A DNA stretch of 64,000 nt from Akkermansia muciniphila (GTDB taxonomy: Bacteria > Pseudomonadota > Gammaproteobacteria > Burkholderiales > Burkholderiaceae_C): assembly GCA_943331105.2 (NCBI GenBank), contig CALQKH020000010.1, positions 62,001 to 126,000 of the forward strand. Direction: 5' to 3'. Position 1 is the stretch's first letter; each line of letters opens with the position of its first letter. The notes beneath the pieces are model-generated. The model saw only the letters and a list, made by a program, of their open reading frames with translations, did not search any database and had not been told where the DNA came from. The position numbers and the translations under genes were made by a program. This document shows, in pieces, positions 1 through 10,223 of this stretch.

Positions 1-424
1 CAATACCATCTTGTTGCAGGCGAGTGCGCAATGCTTCAACCGTCAGCTGGTTGTTGTTGGCAACCCCAGATTCAGCTTGGTTAATGGCCGCATCGTCCAC
101 CACGATGCCCGAAGACAGCGCTTGTTGAATTTGAGCTTTTTCGTTGATCAGCTGCTCGAGTGCCAGCCCTTTGGACTCGGCATTGTTCGTCGGCTTGCCT
201 TGTGTGCGAGCCTCACGTTGTAAACGAAGGCTCAATGCCTGAACTTCTTGGTTGGTGATGGGCTCGGAATTGACCACTGCCACCACGTAGTCAACAGAGC
301 GCACAGGCGCAGAGCTGGGCTGAGCGCTTGCTGTCAAGGAGAGCGCCATCCACCCGATAAATGCGACAAAAGGCGATAAACACTTGAGCCAATACAAGCT
401 GCGGCAATTGAAAGGTTTATTCAT
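1..424 (-). CDS. surA: Peptidyl-prolyl isomerase SurA, N-terminal part (runs off the window start)
   Basis: Reverse-strand reading from ATG at 424 gives MNKPFNCRSLYWLKC...ASAQPSSAPVRSVDYVVAVVNSEPITNQEVQ; signal peptide plus SurA-like N-terminus; overlaps the end of lptD. Confidence 0.85.
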   Translation of the reverse strand, partial: MNKPFNCRSLYWLKCLSPFVAFIGWMALSLTASAQPSSAPVRSVDYVVAVVNSEPITNQEVQALSLRLQREARTQGKPTNNAESKGLALEQLINEKAQIQQALSSGIVVDDAAINQAESGVANNNQLTVEALRTRLQQDGI

Positions 425-2834
425 AATTCTGAAAACGGCTCGGTTGCAAAGGGTTGTCGCGCAAATCTTGGTAACGAGGAATGTTGTTCCGAAGTGCTGC
501 CAGTGGACTGGAGCCAACGCGGGCCAGGCCAATCAATTCCAATTGGAACAGTAAACGCGTGTTGGATGTCTCGATAGACCGTTGGTTTCGTTCAAAAACG
601 ATGCGGCCAATCCAACAACCAGCATCATATTCAAGGCCCATCAGGCTTTCCACCATACGGCCTTCACTCATGCTGAAATTCATACGGCCCACGGTAAACC
701 AGCGATCAGGCCCCAAGCCTTGGCCAGGGGATCGAGTCCATGCAGATTCAGCTTCTGTATTTCTACGGCCGATCAAATCGCTCAAGGGCCACTGCCACCC
801 CAAATCCAGCTGTTCGCTGATGCCGCGATTCAATCGGTAAGCTGCGTTCAATACTCGATAAGGGCTGGGGTAGTAGCGAAGCTGAAGGGTGTTGCGGCTG
901 ATGTCATTGGTTTGGTTGTTGATCTGGACTGTGTTGTCCAAAGCCCAACGATTGTCCCAACGAACGCCAGCACCCACCAAAAGGTCACTCAGGCCAGTTT
1001 TAGCCGCAAGCTGGTTGTTCAAGAGTGTGTTGTCCAACACAACCCGTTGATCGGAAAAGCGAATGCGTTGAGCCACACCCAAGCGCAGCAACTCGGCGCC
1101 GTTGACCGAATCGAAAAACCGACTGGTGACGCCAAGGGTCAGTGCGTCGTTGTCAATCAACCTGTCGTTGCCGACAAAAGTGTTCTCACTGTAAATAGTG
1201 GACAAGTTGAAATCGGTGATGCCCGTGTCGTACAGAGGCAGCATGCTTTGATCCCTGAATGGGCTTTTGGCATAAAAAGCACGGGGTTCTAATGTTTGCG
1301 CCACCGACCGACCAAACCACTGTGCAGCCCGCTCAAACACCAATCCGGTGTCCAACGAATAGGTTGGTAATACGCGGTTGGCAGAGCTGGAGCCGTTGTC
1401 CATGGGCTGATCGAGTTGATAACGTGTTGCGTGCAGTTGAAGTTTGGGTGTGAAAAAGCCCCAAGGGCGAATCCAGGGACGGCTGACCTGGGTATGCACA
1501 AAGCTGCGTTCACCATTTTGTGCCACCCTGCCAGGATTACGGCTGAAGTCGGCTTCGAAACGGGTTGTATCGCCCCGCACAGACCAATCAAAACCATTGG
1601 CTTGCCATTGACCGTAAGACATCCCGATTTGGGGGGTGCGGTCGTAGGGAGGCAAAATCGTGGAATTGATGTCCTGCAATGTCTGCCAGCGCTGAACCTG
1701 AGCCGTCATGTTGAAGGCACCACGCCCCCAACTGAGAACGCCTGTGGACGGTAACAAGCGCTGCGTCAAAACCAATCCTGTGCGGCGAAAATCGCGCCAA
1801 TAGTTGTCGTCACTGACGCGGTTCAAGTTCAGGCCAAGGCCCAAAGCACCGATGCGGTCAATGCCTGTGTCAATGCTGCCACTGTGTTGACTGGACAAGC
1901 CCCAGCGGGCTTGATCACTCAAGGTATCGGAGGGCATCAAATTCAAACGGGTTTGGCCTTTGTAGTCTTTTTCCAGGTATCGAAATTCGGTGTCCACCGC
2001 CACACCGCGTTTGCTCATGACATGTGTGGTCACCGTGGCATCCCGATTGGGTGCAATGTCAAAGTAATAAGGCTGTGCGATTTCAGCGCCATTGCGTGTC
2101 GTGACGCCCACAATGGGCGGCAAAAAGCCGGAGCGTCGATCTGTGGTCAGAGGAAAGCTGAGGGAGGGAATTGATACTTCGGGAAAGTTTTGAAAGCGAA
2201 CCTTGACCCCTTCAGCTTTAACGGTCGACTCTTCGTCGTCGATGCTCATGCGCGTGGCTTTGAGCAACCATGCCGGCAGCCAGTCTGGGCCGGGTGTGCG
2301 GCGGCAAGTGGTGTAGTTGGCCTGGTGAACGATGGCACGAGTCGGATCGATGAATTCAAGCTGCGAGGCTGAACCATGCGCACCGTTGCCAAAAATTTCA
2401 AAAGTAGGTTGATCAAGAGTTCCCTGAAAGCTGTCAACTTGAAGCTTCAGCTCGGACCCCTTAAATTGACTCCCAGCCCGGTTGATTTGAATGCCGCCAG
2501 ACGCCGCTACAACATCTTGGCTTTGTTCATAAACCATGCGGTCAGCCCGCAAGCTCAAGCCTGGCTTTCTTAAATTGGCCGCCCCATCAACCACTGTTCT
2601 GAGGTCTGGCTGCACCACCAAACTTTGCCCTGTGACAAAGACAGCGCCTTCTTTGTCTTGGCGAGGCGAAATGTTTTCTTCCAACAAAGTGCTGCTGCGC
2701 AAAACAAGCGGGGCTGATTGAGAATGCGCCACCCCTTGCAGGAGCAAGGCCACACCCACGGCTATGCCCCCAAGTCTTAAGGTCAACAAGAACTGTACAA
2801 GTCTCAAAATGGGGGAGCAGTTCACAAGGATCAA
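417..2834 (-). CDS. lptD: LPS-assembly protein LptD (OstA/Imp)
   Basis: 805 aa, signal peptide, OstA-like N-terminal domain and long beta-barrel; next to surA. Confidence 0.92.
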   Translation of the reverse strand: MILVNCSPILRLVQFLLTLRLGGIAVGVALLLQGVAHSQSAPLVLRSSTLLEENISPRQDKEGAVFVTGQSLVVQPDLRTVVDGAANLRKPGLSLRADRMVYEQSQDVVAASGGIQINRAGSQFKGSELKLQVDSFQGTLDQPTFEIFGNGAHGSASQLEFIDPTRAIVHQANYTTCRRTPGPDWLPAWLLKATRMSIDDEESTVKAEGVKVRFQNFPEVSIPSLSFPLTTDRRSGFLPPIVGVTTRNGAEIAQPYYFDIAPNRDATVTTHVMSKRGVAVDTEFRYLEKDYKGQTRLNLMPSDTLSDQARWGLSSQHSGSIDTGIDRIGALGLGLNLNRVSDDNYWRDFRRTGLVLTQRLLPSTGVLSWGRGAFNMTAQVQRWQTLQDINSTILPPYDRTPQIGMSYGQWQANGFDWSVRGDTTRFEADFSRNPGRVAQNGERSFVHTQVSRPWIRPWGFFTPKLQLHATRYQLDQPMDNGSSSANRVLPTYSLDTGLVFERAAQWFGRSVAQTLEPRAFYAKSPFRDQSMLPLYDTGITDFNLSTIYSENTFVGNDRLIDNDALTLGVTSRFFDSVNGAELLRLGVAQRIRFSDQRVVLDNTLLNNQLAAKTGLSDLLVGAGVRWDNRWALDNTVQINNQTNDISRNTLQLRYYPSPYRVLNAAYRLNRGISEQLDLGWQWPLSDLIGRRNTEAESAWTRSPGQGLGPDRWFTVGRMNFSMSEGRMVESLMGLEYDAGCWIGRIVFERNQRSIETSNTRLLFQLELIGLARVGSSPLAALRNNIPRYQDLRDNPLQPSRFQNYE

Positions 2835-2902
2835 CTGGATTGGGCAAGGCGCACTGGGTGAACAAAGCGGTGAGATTTTGACTTTGTAAAATGGGATTAT
2901 CC

Positions 2903-4000
2903 ATGAGCCACCCTACACCCCCCACAACTGCCGATTCTCAAGTCACTTGGGCCGATCCGATGCGGCAAGCAGCATGTGCTGCATGGTTGTCAGAAAGGGC
3001 AAACGACCAGGGTCTTTTGCCTCATAGCTTGCGGATTGCCTCGGCCGATGCTAGTTTTCGCCGCTACCTGCGGGTCGACACCGTGCAGGGCGGCAGCCGC
3101 ATCGTCATGGACGCGCCACCCGATAAGGAAAACTCCGAGCCCTTTGTGCGCATTGCCGCCTTGATGAAGGCCGCTGGTCTGAATGCCCCCGAGGTGCTGG
3201 ATTGGCACGAAGCCCACGGCTTCATGTTGCTGAGTGATCTGGGTGACGCCACCATGATGTCAGCCATCGATACCGAGCGCCCCCAGGCCAACCACGGGCT
3301 GTACATGCAGGCGGTCGACACGCTGGTGCAGTGGCAGCTGGCGTCGCGCCCCGGTGTGCTGCCGCCGTACGACGCCGCACTCCTTAACCGAGAGCTGAGC
3401 CTGTTCCCCGATTGGTATTTGGCCCAACATCGGGGCGTGCAACTGCAAGGCGCGCAGCGCGAGGTGTTCGACAAGGCCTTTGCCCTCATCGTGCAGCGCA
3501 ACCTGGCCGCGCCCAGCGTGTATGTGCACCGCGACTTCATGCCCCGCAATCTGATGATGCCTTTTGGCAGCAGTGCACAACTGGGTGTGCTGGACTTCCA
3601 AGACGCGGTCTACGGCCCCATCAGCTACGACATCGCCAGCTTGATGCGCGACGCCTTTTTGACCTGGGACGAAGACTTTGTGCTCGACATCACCATCCGT
3701 TATTGGGAAAAGGCCCGAAAAGCAGGTTTGATGGACTTTGAAGACTGGTACAGCGACTTTGGTGCTTTTTACCGAGCCGTGGAGTGGATGGGCCTGCAAC
3801 GCCACCTGAAAGTGGCCGGTATTTTTGCCCGTTTGACTTTGCGAGATGGCAAGCCCAAATATTTGGCCGATGCGCCTCGCTTCATACATTACATTCGCAG
3901 CACCTGCGACCGTTACCGCGAATTGGGCCCGCTGCTCAAGTTGATCGACGAAATCGAAGGCACCACGCCCCAGGTTGGCTTTGCCTACGGGCGCATGTGA
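2903..4000 (+). CDS. amgK: Aminoglycoside phosphotransferase-family kinase, AmgK-like (N-acetylmuramate/N-acetylglucosamine kinase)
   Basis: Kinase motifs VYVHRDFMPRNLM and LGVLDFQDAVYGPISYDIASL; divergent from lptD-surA. Confidence 0.8.
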   Translation: MSHPTPPTTADSQVTWADPMRQAACAAWLSERANDQGLLPHSLRIASADASFRRYLRVDTVQGGSRIVMDAPPDKENSEPFVRIAALMKAAGLNAPEVLDWHEAHGFMLLSDLGDATMMSAIDTERPQANHGLYMQAVDTLVQWQLASRPGVLPPYDAALLNRELSLFPDWYLAQHRGVQLQGAQREVFDKAFALIVQRNLAAPSVYVHRDFMPRNLMMPFGSSAQLGVLDFQDAVYGPISYDIASLMRDAFLTWDEDFVLDITIRYWEKARKAGLMDFEDWYSDFGAFYRAVEWMGLQRHLKVAGIFARLTLRDGKPKYLADAPRFIHYIRSTCDRYRELGPLLKLIDEIEGTTPQVGFAYGRM

Positions 4001-4002
4001 GC

Positions 4003-4704
4003 ATGCCGCGCTTTTACTGTCCCACGCCTTTGGCCACAGGCCATGCGCTCAGTCTGCCTGCGGGTGCCGCCCGTCATGTGCAGGTGCTGCGCTTGCAGCC
4101 GGGCGAGGTCATCACTTTGTTCAACGGCGAAGGTGGCGAGTTTGACGCCACCGTCATCCGCATGGGCCGCAGCGATGTGGAGGTGGCGGTGGGCGCTCAC
4201 CACCCGGTGGAGCGCGAAACCGTCCGTGCTGTGCACTTGTTGGCAGGCATCACCGCCAACGACCGCATGGACTGGCTGGTTGAAAAAGCCACCGAACTGG
4301 GCGTGGCCAGCATCACCCCATTGGTGGCGGAGCGCAGCGTGCTGAAGCTCAAGGGTGAACGGGCCGATAAAAAATTGGCGCATTGGCAGGGTATTGCGGT
4401 CGCTTCTGCCGAGCAGTGCGGTCGCAACCGCGTGCCCATGCTGCACGCCGCCGTCACCCTCAAAGAGTGGTTGGTGCGGGCCGAAGCAGGACAGCGCTGG
4501 GTGTTGTCTTTGTCAGAAGGCACGCAAGCCTTGTCGGCCATGAGCGGCAGCGCCCCCGTCACCGTGCTCAGCGGCCCCGAAGGGGGCCTCAGCCCCAGCG
4601 AAGAAGCCAGCGCACTGGCTGCAGGCTTTGTGCCTGTGACACTTGGCCCTCGCGTTTTGCGGGCCGAGACCGCGCCTTTGGCCGTCCTGGCCATTTGCGC
4701 CTGA
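4003..4704 (+). CDS. rsmE: 16S rRNA m3U1498 methyltransferase RsmE
   Basis: MPRFYCPTPL...; LSGPEGGLSPSEEASA and LGPRVLRAETAPLAVL motifs. Confidence 0.9.
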   Translation: MPRFYCPTPLATGHALSLPAGAARHVQVLRLQPGEVITLFNGEGGEFDATVIRMGRSDVEVAVGAHHPVERETVRAVHLLAGITANDRMDWLVEKATELGVASITPLVAERSVLKLKGERADKKLAHWQGIAVASAEQCGRNRVPMLHAAVTLKEWLVRAEAGQRWVLSLSEGTQALSAMSGSAPVTVLSGPEGGLSPSEEASALAAGFVPVTLGPRVLRAETAPLAVLAICA

Positions 4705-4733
4705 CCTGAACATCTGACAACTCGCTGATTTTT

Positions 4734-4795
4734 GTGGGAGCCCCGACACCGGGTCGGTGGATCATGGATCGCGAAGGCTCTTTCGCGACGAGGGC
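4734..4795. repeat. REP-like extragenic palindromic element (candidate)
   Basis: GTGGGAGC head followed by two hairpins: CCGAC-accgg-GTCGG and TCGCGAA-ggctct-TTCGCGA. Confidence 0.4.
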
Positions 4796-4842
4796 GCCGA
4801 GGCGACAGGGTTTTATAAGTACCCAGCGATACACTGCCCTTC

Positions 4843-6033
4843 ATGAACCCCAATTTGATTCTTCTCACCCTCTGCCAGGGCCTGTTTTTCACCAACAACG
4901 TCACTTTCATCGCCATCAATGGTTTGGTGGGTTTGTCTATGGCGCCGCTGGGCTGGATGGCGACTTTGCCCGTGATGGGCTATGTGGTGGGCGGTGCATT
5001 GTCGACTGGGCTGGTGGCCAAGAGCCAGTCGCGCTGGGGGCGCAAGGTGTCTTTCCAGCTGGGGCTGGTGGTGGCTTTGTTTTCGGCGTTACTGGCCGCT
5101 TATGCCGCCTGGAGCCACAACTTCTGGCTGCTGGTGTCGGCCACGGTGATTGCGGGTTACTACAGCGCCAATGGCCAGCTGTACCGTTTCGCGGCGGCCG
5201 AGTTGGCCGCAGACGGTTTCAAGGAAAAAGCGGTCTCACTGGTTTTGGCTGGTGGCTTGATCGGCGCCATCGTGGGCCCCAATTTGGCTTCGCGCACACG
5301 CACCTTGTACGAGGTGCCGTTTTTGGGCGCTTACATGGCGCTGGGCATCGTGGCCATTTTGGCCATGGTGTGCATGAGCTTCATCCGCTTTCCGGTCGTG
5401 CCCGCCAAAAAACCGGGCGACAGCGCGGGGCGCCCTTTGCGCGAGATCATGCGCCAGCCGGTGTTCATTGTGGCGGCGGCTGCAGCGGCCCTGAGTTATG
5501 GCGTGATGAACCTGCTGATGGCGGCCACCCCTTTGGCCATGCAGGTGTGCGGTTTCAGTTTTGACGATGCGGCGCTGGTGCTGGAGTGGCATGTGATCGC
5601 GATGTTCGCGCCGGGCTTTTTCACAGGCCACCTGATCAAAAAATTCGGCACGCTGCAGATCATGGCGGTCGGCGTGGTCATCAACTTCGCGTGCATCGCC
5701 ATTGCACTCACAGGGGTTGAGCTCCACCAGTTCCTGATCTCACTGTTCTTGCTGGGCTTGGGCTGGAACTTCCTGTTCACCGGCAGCACCACGCTTGCCA
5801 TGCAGGCTTGGACTCCCGCTGAAAAAGACAGGGGTCAGGCTGCCATCAATTTCTTTGTTTTTGCCACCATGGCCATCACCTCTTTCGCATCAGGCGCGCT
5901 GGTCACCACACAGGGCTGGACTTGGCTGAATCTCGGATCTCTCTTGCCCGTGACTTTGACCGGGCTGGCGCTGATATGGATGGTATTCAAGCAGAGGGAT
6001 GCGCAGAAAAACGCGCCAGCAGCCAGCGCTTGA
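4843..6033 (+). CDS. MFS transporter
   Basis: 396 aa, about 12 hydrophobic segments, MFS-type loops. Confidence 0.85.
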   Translation: MNPNLILLTLCQGLFFTNNVTFIAINGLVGLSMAPLGWMATLPVMGYVVGGALSTGLVAKSQSRWGRKVSFQLGLVVALFSALLAAYAAWSHNFWLLVSATVIAGYYSANGQLYRFAAAELAADGFKEKAVSLVLAGGLIGAIVGPNLASRTRTLYEVPFLGAYMALGIVAILAMVCMSFIRFPVVPAKKPGDSAGRPLREIMRQPVFIVAAAAAALSYGVMNLLMAATPLAMQVCGFSFDDAALVLEWHVIAMFAPGFFTGHLIKKFGTLQIMAVGVVINFACIAIALTGVELHQFLISLFLLGLGWNFLFTGSTTLAMQAWTPAEKDRGQAAINFFVFATMAITSFASGALVTTQGWTWLNLGSLLPVTLTGLALIWMVFKQRDAQKNAPAASA

Positions 6034-6868
6034 GGGATGTGAACACTTGGGCGCGGTAAAGGTCGTTGAAGATCTCGTGGTACATGGCTTCAAAGCATTC
6101 GGCCTGCACCACAGCCTTGGGGGCTGACCGGGCAAAGTCTGCGCTGGCTTGCGCATTGACCAAACGGTCTTGCCCTGCATACAGCAGCAAGGTGGGCACC
6201 TGCCATTTCGCTGCCTCGTCTAGTGTTTTTTCGCCATTCTTCAAAATCCAGGCAGCCAGCCCGGTGGCGATGCGCCGGTGCACCATCGCGTCGGCTTGGT
6301 AGGCCTTCACCACATCCGGGTCGCGTGACACAAAATCGGCTTTCAAGCCGTTGTCCACGCACAAGTGAGGTGCCAGACGCGGCAAGAAGGCGAGCAGTAT
6401 TTTTTGGAAAATGTTGGGAAACCCACCCAACGCAGGGGACGACAAGACAGCCGCATCCACGGTACGCAAACCCTCGGCCAGCGTGCGCGCCACCACCAAG
6501 CCACCCATGCTGTGGCCCAGCAAAATCAGGGGCAGCTCTGACAAGTGGGGGCGCTGCCTGGTGTCGTCGATCACTCGGCACAAATCGGCCTGCAAGCTGC
6601 CGGGGCGCAACATGTCACCGCGTGCGCCTTCGGATTGGCCATGGCCTTGATGGTCGTAGGCCCGCACCGCAAAACCCCATTGGTGCAAGTGCGCCGCCAC
6701 CTCGCCGTAGCGCCCGGCGTGTTCGCCCAGGCCGTGCACCAAGATCACCGTGCCCAGGGGTTGGCCTGCAGGCAGGGCCCAGTCGTAAACGGCCAGTTGG
6801 CCGGCTTCGCCCTGCAAGGCGGTAACTTTCGGGCGCGCGATGGCGGGACGCGATGTCACGTTCATCAA
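5987..6868 (-). CDS. Alpha/beta hydrolase, lysophospholipase/monoacylglycerol lipase-like
   Basis: VHGLGEHAGRYGEVAAHL, LLGHSMGGLVV, YHEIFND. Confidence 0.85.
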   Translation of the reverse strand: MMNVTSRPAIARPKVTALQGEAGQLAVYDWALPAGQPLGTVILVHGLGEHAGRYGEVAAHLHQWGFAVRAYDHQGHGQSEGARGDMLRPGSLQADLCRVIDDTRQRPHLSELPLILLGHSMGGLVVARTLAEGLRTVDAAVLSSPALGGFPNIFQKILLAFLPRLAPHLCVDNGLKADFVSRDPDVVKAYQADAMVHRRIATGLAAWILKNGEKTLDEAAKWQVPTLLLYAGQDRLVNAQASADFARSAPKAVVQAECFEAMYHEIFNDLYRAQVFTSLKRWLLARFSAHPSA

Positions 6869-8346
6869 GGCATCCGCGCCATGACTTCGGCCACCGCAGC
6901 CGTGAGCTTTTTGGCATAAGGCACATGCAAAAACTCGTTGGGTCCATGCGCGTTGCTCTTGGGACCGAGCACGCCGCAGACCATCATTTGCGCCTTGGGA
7001 AAGCCAGCGCTCAGCATGTTCATGAGCGGGATGGTGCCGCCTTGGCCGATGTAGCCGACGCCGGCACCAAAGTGCGCTTGGCTCGCGCTGTTCAGGGCTT
7101 GCTCGAACCAGGGTGAGGTGTCAGGCGCGTTCCAGCCGGTGGCACCGCCGCCGCTTTCAAAGGTGACCTGGGCCTGGTAGGGCGCGTTGTCCTCCAGCAA
7201 TGCTTTCATCTCGGCCACGGCTTGTGCCGCATCCACCAGCGGGGGCAGGCGCAAGCTGAGCTTGAAGGCGGTGTAGGGCCTGAGCACATTGCCTGCGTCT
7301 TTCAGCGCCGGAAAGCCTTCCGCCCCCGTGACGCTCAAGGTCGGTGTCCAGGTGCGGTTGAGCAGGGCTTGCGTGGGGTCGGTCGTGGTGGGCAGGGCAA
7401 AGCTGGTGGAGCCGCCGCAGTCGTAGTGCGCCCAGGGGAAACGCTTGTACACCTCGTCGCCCAGTATGGCGGCTGTGGCCCGCGCTTGCGCCAGCCGCTC
7501 GGCAGGCACTTCGCAGTGGAAGCTCGCGGGCAACAGTCGGCCTGTGGCGCTGTCTTCGAGGCGGTCGAGCACCTGGCGCATGATCCGAAAGCTCGATGGC
7601 ACCAAGCCCGAGGCGTCCCCCGAATGGATGCCCTCGGTCAGCACCTGTACCTTGAGCGTGCCGCTGGCCATGCCGCGCAGGCTGGTGGTGAGCCACAGCT
7701 GGTCGTAGTTGCCCGCGCCGCTGTCAAGGCAAATCACCAAGCCCACATCGCCCATGCGGGTGCGCAGCGCGTCCACATAGGGCAGCAGGTCATACGAACC
7801 CGACTCTTCGCAGGTCTCGATCAGGCCGACGATGCGCGGGTGCGGAGTCTTTTGACTCTTGAGCGCCTGCACGGCGGCGATGCTGGCATAGACCGCATAA
7901 CCGTCGTCTGCGCCGCCCCGGCCATAAAGCTTGCCGTCTTCATACACAGGAGTCCAAGGCCCCAGGTCGCTCCTCCAGCCATTGAACTCGGGCTGCTTGT
8001 CCAGGTGGCCGTACATCAGCACCGTTTGGCCGGATCCCTCGCTGGCGGCGCGGGTGGCGGCGACTTCAAAAAACATGATGGGCGTGCGACCGGGCAACTG
8101 GATGACCTCAAGCGTCAGGCCTTCCACCTTTTGTGCCTCGACCCATTGCGCCGCGCGGCGCAGCACAGTCTCGATGTGGCCATGCGCCGCCCAGTTGGCG
8201 TCAAAGGAGGGTGATTTGGCGGGAATTTCGATGTAATTCTTCAGCTCTGGAAGGATGGTGCTGTCCCAGGCTTGGGTGACGTCGTTCAGGGCGCGGGCAC
8301 TGTCAAGATGACCGGCTGGCATTTCGCGGTGCAGGGGGGTGTTCAT
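6865..8346 (-). CDS. M20 family metallopeptidase (dipeptidase-like)
   Basis: MYGHLDKQPEF, YGRGGADDGYA, ETCEESGSYDL. Confidence 0.88.
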   Translation of the reverse strand: MNTPLHREMPAGHLDSARALNDVTQAWDSTILPELKNYIEIPAKSPSFDANWAAHGHIETVLRRAAQWVEAQKVEGLTLEVIQLPGRTPIMFFEVAATRAASEGSGQTVLMYGHLDKQPEFNGWRSDLGPWTPVYEDGKLYGRGGADDGYAVYASIAAVQALKSQKTPHPRIVGLIETCEESGSYDLLPYVDALRTRMGDVGLVICLDSGAGNYDQLWLTTSLRGMASGTLKVQVLTEGIHSGDASGLVPSSFRIMRQVLDRLEDSATGRLLPASFHCEVPAERLAQARATAAILGDEVYKRFPWAHYDCGGSTSFALPTTTDPTQALLNRTWTPTLSVTGAEGFPALKDAGNVLRPYTAFKLSLRLPPLVDAAQAVAEMKALLEDNAPYQAQVTFESGGGATGWNAPDTSPWFEQALNSASQAHFGAGVGYIGQGGTIPLMNMLSAGFPKAQMMVCGVLGPKSNAHGPNEFLHVPYAKKLTAAVAEVMARMP

Positions 8347-8568
8347 GGCGTGGCTCCTGATGGCTGCATAAAAAATGACTGTAACGCTATTGGACCCAGT
8401 CGACCACTGCCGTGCTTCGCAGTGGGGACAGCCGGTGATTTACTGCCCTGGTTTGGCGCAAAATAGCTGTGCAACATTCCCTTTGGCCTGCCCCGATTTG
8501 CCTCAAGTCCACCAATCCAAGTGACCCCGTTCGCCCTCAACACGCCTCCCAATGTTGGCTTACCACGC

Positions 8569-9219
8569 ATGGGCGCCATTGTCTTGGCTGCTGGCGCAGG
8601 CAGCCGCATGGGGCATCGCCCCAAGTGCCTGTTGCAGCTCAGTGGCAGGAGTTTGCTTGAGCGTCAATTGGAGGCCTTGTCAGAAGCCAAACTTGCTCCT
8701 CTGCTGGTGGTTTTGGGGCACTATGCTGAACGCATTCAACAAGAGATTGCGCTGCAGCATTGGGGAGCCCGCGTGGTGCTCAATCACCAACCGGATGACG
8801 GTCATGTCAGTTCTTTGCGTGCTGGACTTTTGGCCTTGCCCCTTGATTTGGATGCGGTCATGGTGCTGCTCGCCGACCAGCCCATGATCGATGCGCAAGC
8901 TGTCCATGCCCTGATCCAAGCTTATGCCGCGCGTCCTGTGGGCACGCAACTGCTTCAACCGACGGTGCAGGATTTGCCCGGCAATCCGGTGATTTTTTCA
9001 TCTGTGGTGGTCTCACAAATTATGGCGGGGGACGTTCAGATGGGCGCGCGCCAATGGCAAAAAGCTCACCCCAATGAGTCTTACCGATGGAAAACCCCTG
9101 ATGCGCGTTACTGTCTGGATGTGGACAATGAAGAAGACCGTCAGACAGTGGAGACCTTGACAGGGCAAAGCCTGATTTGGCCCCACGACTTGAGCCAATC
9201 CAACACAAAGCAGACATGA
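8569..9219 (+). CDS. Nucleotidyltransferase, MobA/MocA-like (molybdenum cofactor cytidylyltransferase family)
   Basis: GAIVLAAGAGSRMGHRPK and LLADQPMIDAQ motifs; overlaps XdhC gene. Confidence 0.8.
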   Translation: MGAIVLAAGAGSRMGHRPKCLLQLSGRSLLERQLEALSEAKLAPLLVVLGHYAERIQQEIALQHWGARVVLNHQPDDGHVSSLRAGLLALPLDLDAVMVLLADQPMIDAQAVHALIQAYAARPVGTQLLQPTVQDLPGNPVIFSSVVVSQIMAGDVQMGARQWQKAHPNESYRWKTPDARYCLDVDNEEDRQTVETLTGQSLIWPHDLSQSNTKQT

Positions 9220-10217
9220 ACAGCATCGACATTGATGTCATCCGCACCGCCCTTGATTGGCAAAGCCGTGGTCACCGCGTGGTGATGGGCACGGTCGTGC
9301 GCACTTGGGGCTCGGCCCCGCGTCCACCCGGCTCACTCATGATCATTCGGGACGATGGCCAAGTGGCCGGGTCGGTGTCGGGTGGTTGCATCGAAGACGA
9401 CTTGATTCGCCGTGTGGCCGCGGGTGAGCTGGCCATGCGCATGCCCGACACCACCACCTATGGCCAAACCGCCGAAGAGGTGCGACGCTTTGGCCTGCCT
9501 TGTGGCGGTTCGGTGCAGGTGGTGCTGGAGCCTTTGAGTCCCCAATCGCAATTGCGCGAATTGCTGGTGCTGATCGAGCAGCATCAGCGCGTGGAGCGCC
9601 GCTTGGATATGGCCACTGGCATGGTGCGCATGGGAGCCGCCACCGAAGGCGACAAGCTGCAGTTTGATGGTCAGAGCCTGACCACGGTACACGGTCCTCG
9701 TCTGCGCTTGCTCATCATTGGAGGCGGGCAACTGTCGCGTTATCTGGCCGCGATGGCCGTCATGCTCGACTACCAAGTCACGGTGTGCGAGCCGCGTGTG
9801 GAATACCACGAAGGCTGGGAAGCCATGAGCGGTGTGACCCTGTCCACCCAAATGCCCGACGATTTGGTCTTGGCCATGCGCCTGGACCACAACAGCGCCG
9901 TGGTCGCCGTCACGCACGACCCCAAGCTGGACGACTTGGCCTTGATGGAGGCGCTGCGTACCCCCGCGTTTTATGTGGGCGCATTGGGCTCGCTGCACAA
10001 CAACGCCCAGCGCCGCAAACGGCTCCTTGACTTTGATGTGAGTGAGGCCGAAGTGCAGCAATTGCATGGCCCTGTGGGCCTGAATATTGGTGCACTCACT
10101 CCGCCAGAGATAGCCATGAGCATCGTGGCCGAGATGACCGCCATGCGCCGGGGCACCGATTTGAGTCAAGCGCTCAGCAACTGGGAAGGCTCAAAGACGG
10201 TGTGCGGGTTGGTTTGA
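9216..10217 (+). CDS. XdhC family protein (molybdoenzyme maturation)
   Basis: GSAPRPPGSLMII, GSVSGGCIE, YVGALGSLHNNAQRRKRL. Confidence 0.88.
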   Translation: MNSIDIDVIRTALDWQSRGHRVVMGTVVRTWGSAPRPPGSLMIIRDDGQVAGSVSGGCIEDDLIRRVAAGELAMRMPDTTTYGQTAEEVRRFGLPCGGSVQVVLEPLSPQSQLRELLVLIEQHQRVERRLDMATGMVRMGAATEGDKLQFDGQSLTTVHGPRLRLLIIGGGQLSRYLAAMAVMLDYQVTVCEPRVEYHEGWEAMSGVTLSTQMPDDLVLAMRLDHNSAVVAVTHDPKLDDLALMEALRTPAFYVGALGSLHNNAQRRKRLLDFDVSEAEVQQLHGPVGLNIGALTPPEIAMSIVAEMTAMRRGTDLSQALSNWEGSKTVCGLV

Positions 10218-10223
10218 TGGCGC

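Noticed and set aside
4734-5564. 276-aa plus-strand ORF overlapping the MFS gene
   Set aside because: Out-of-frame shadow of the MFS coding sequence; begins inside the REP-like element
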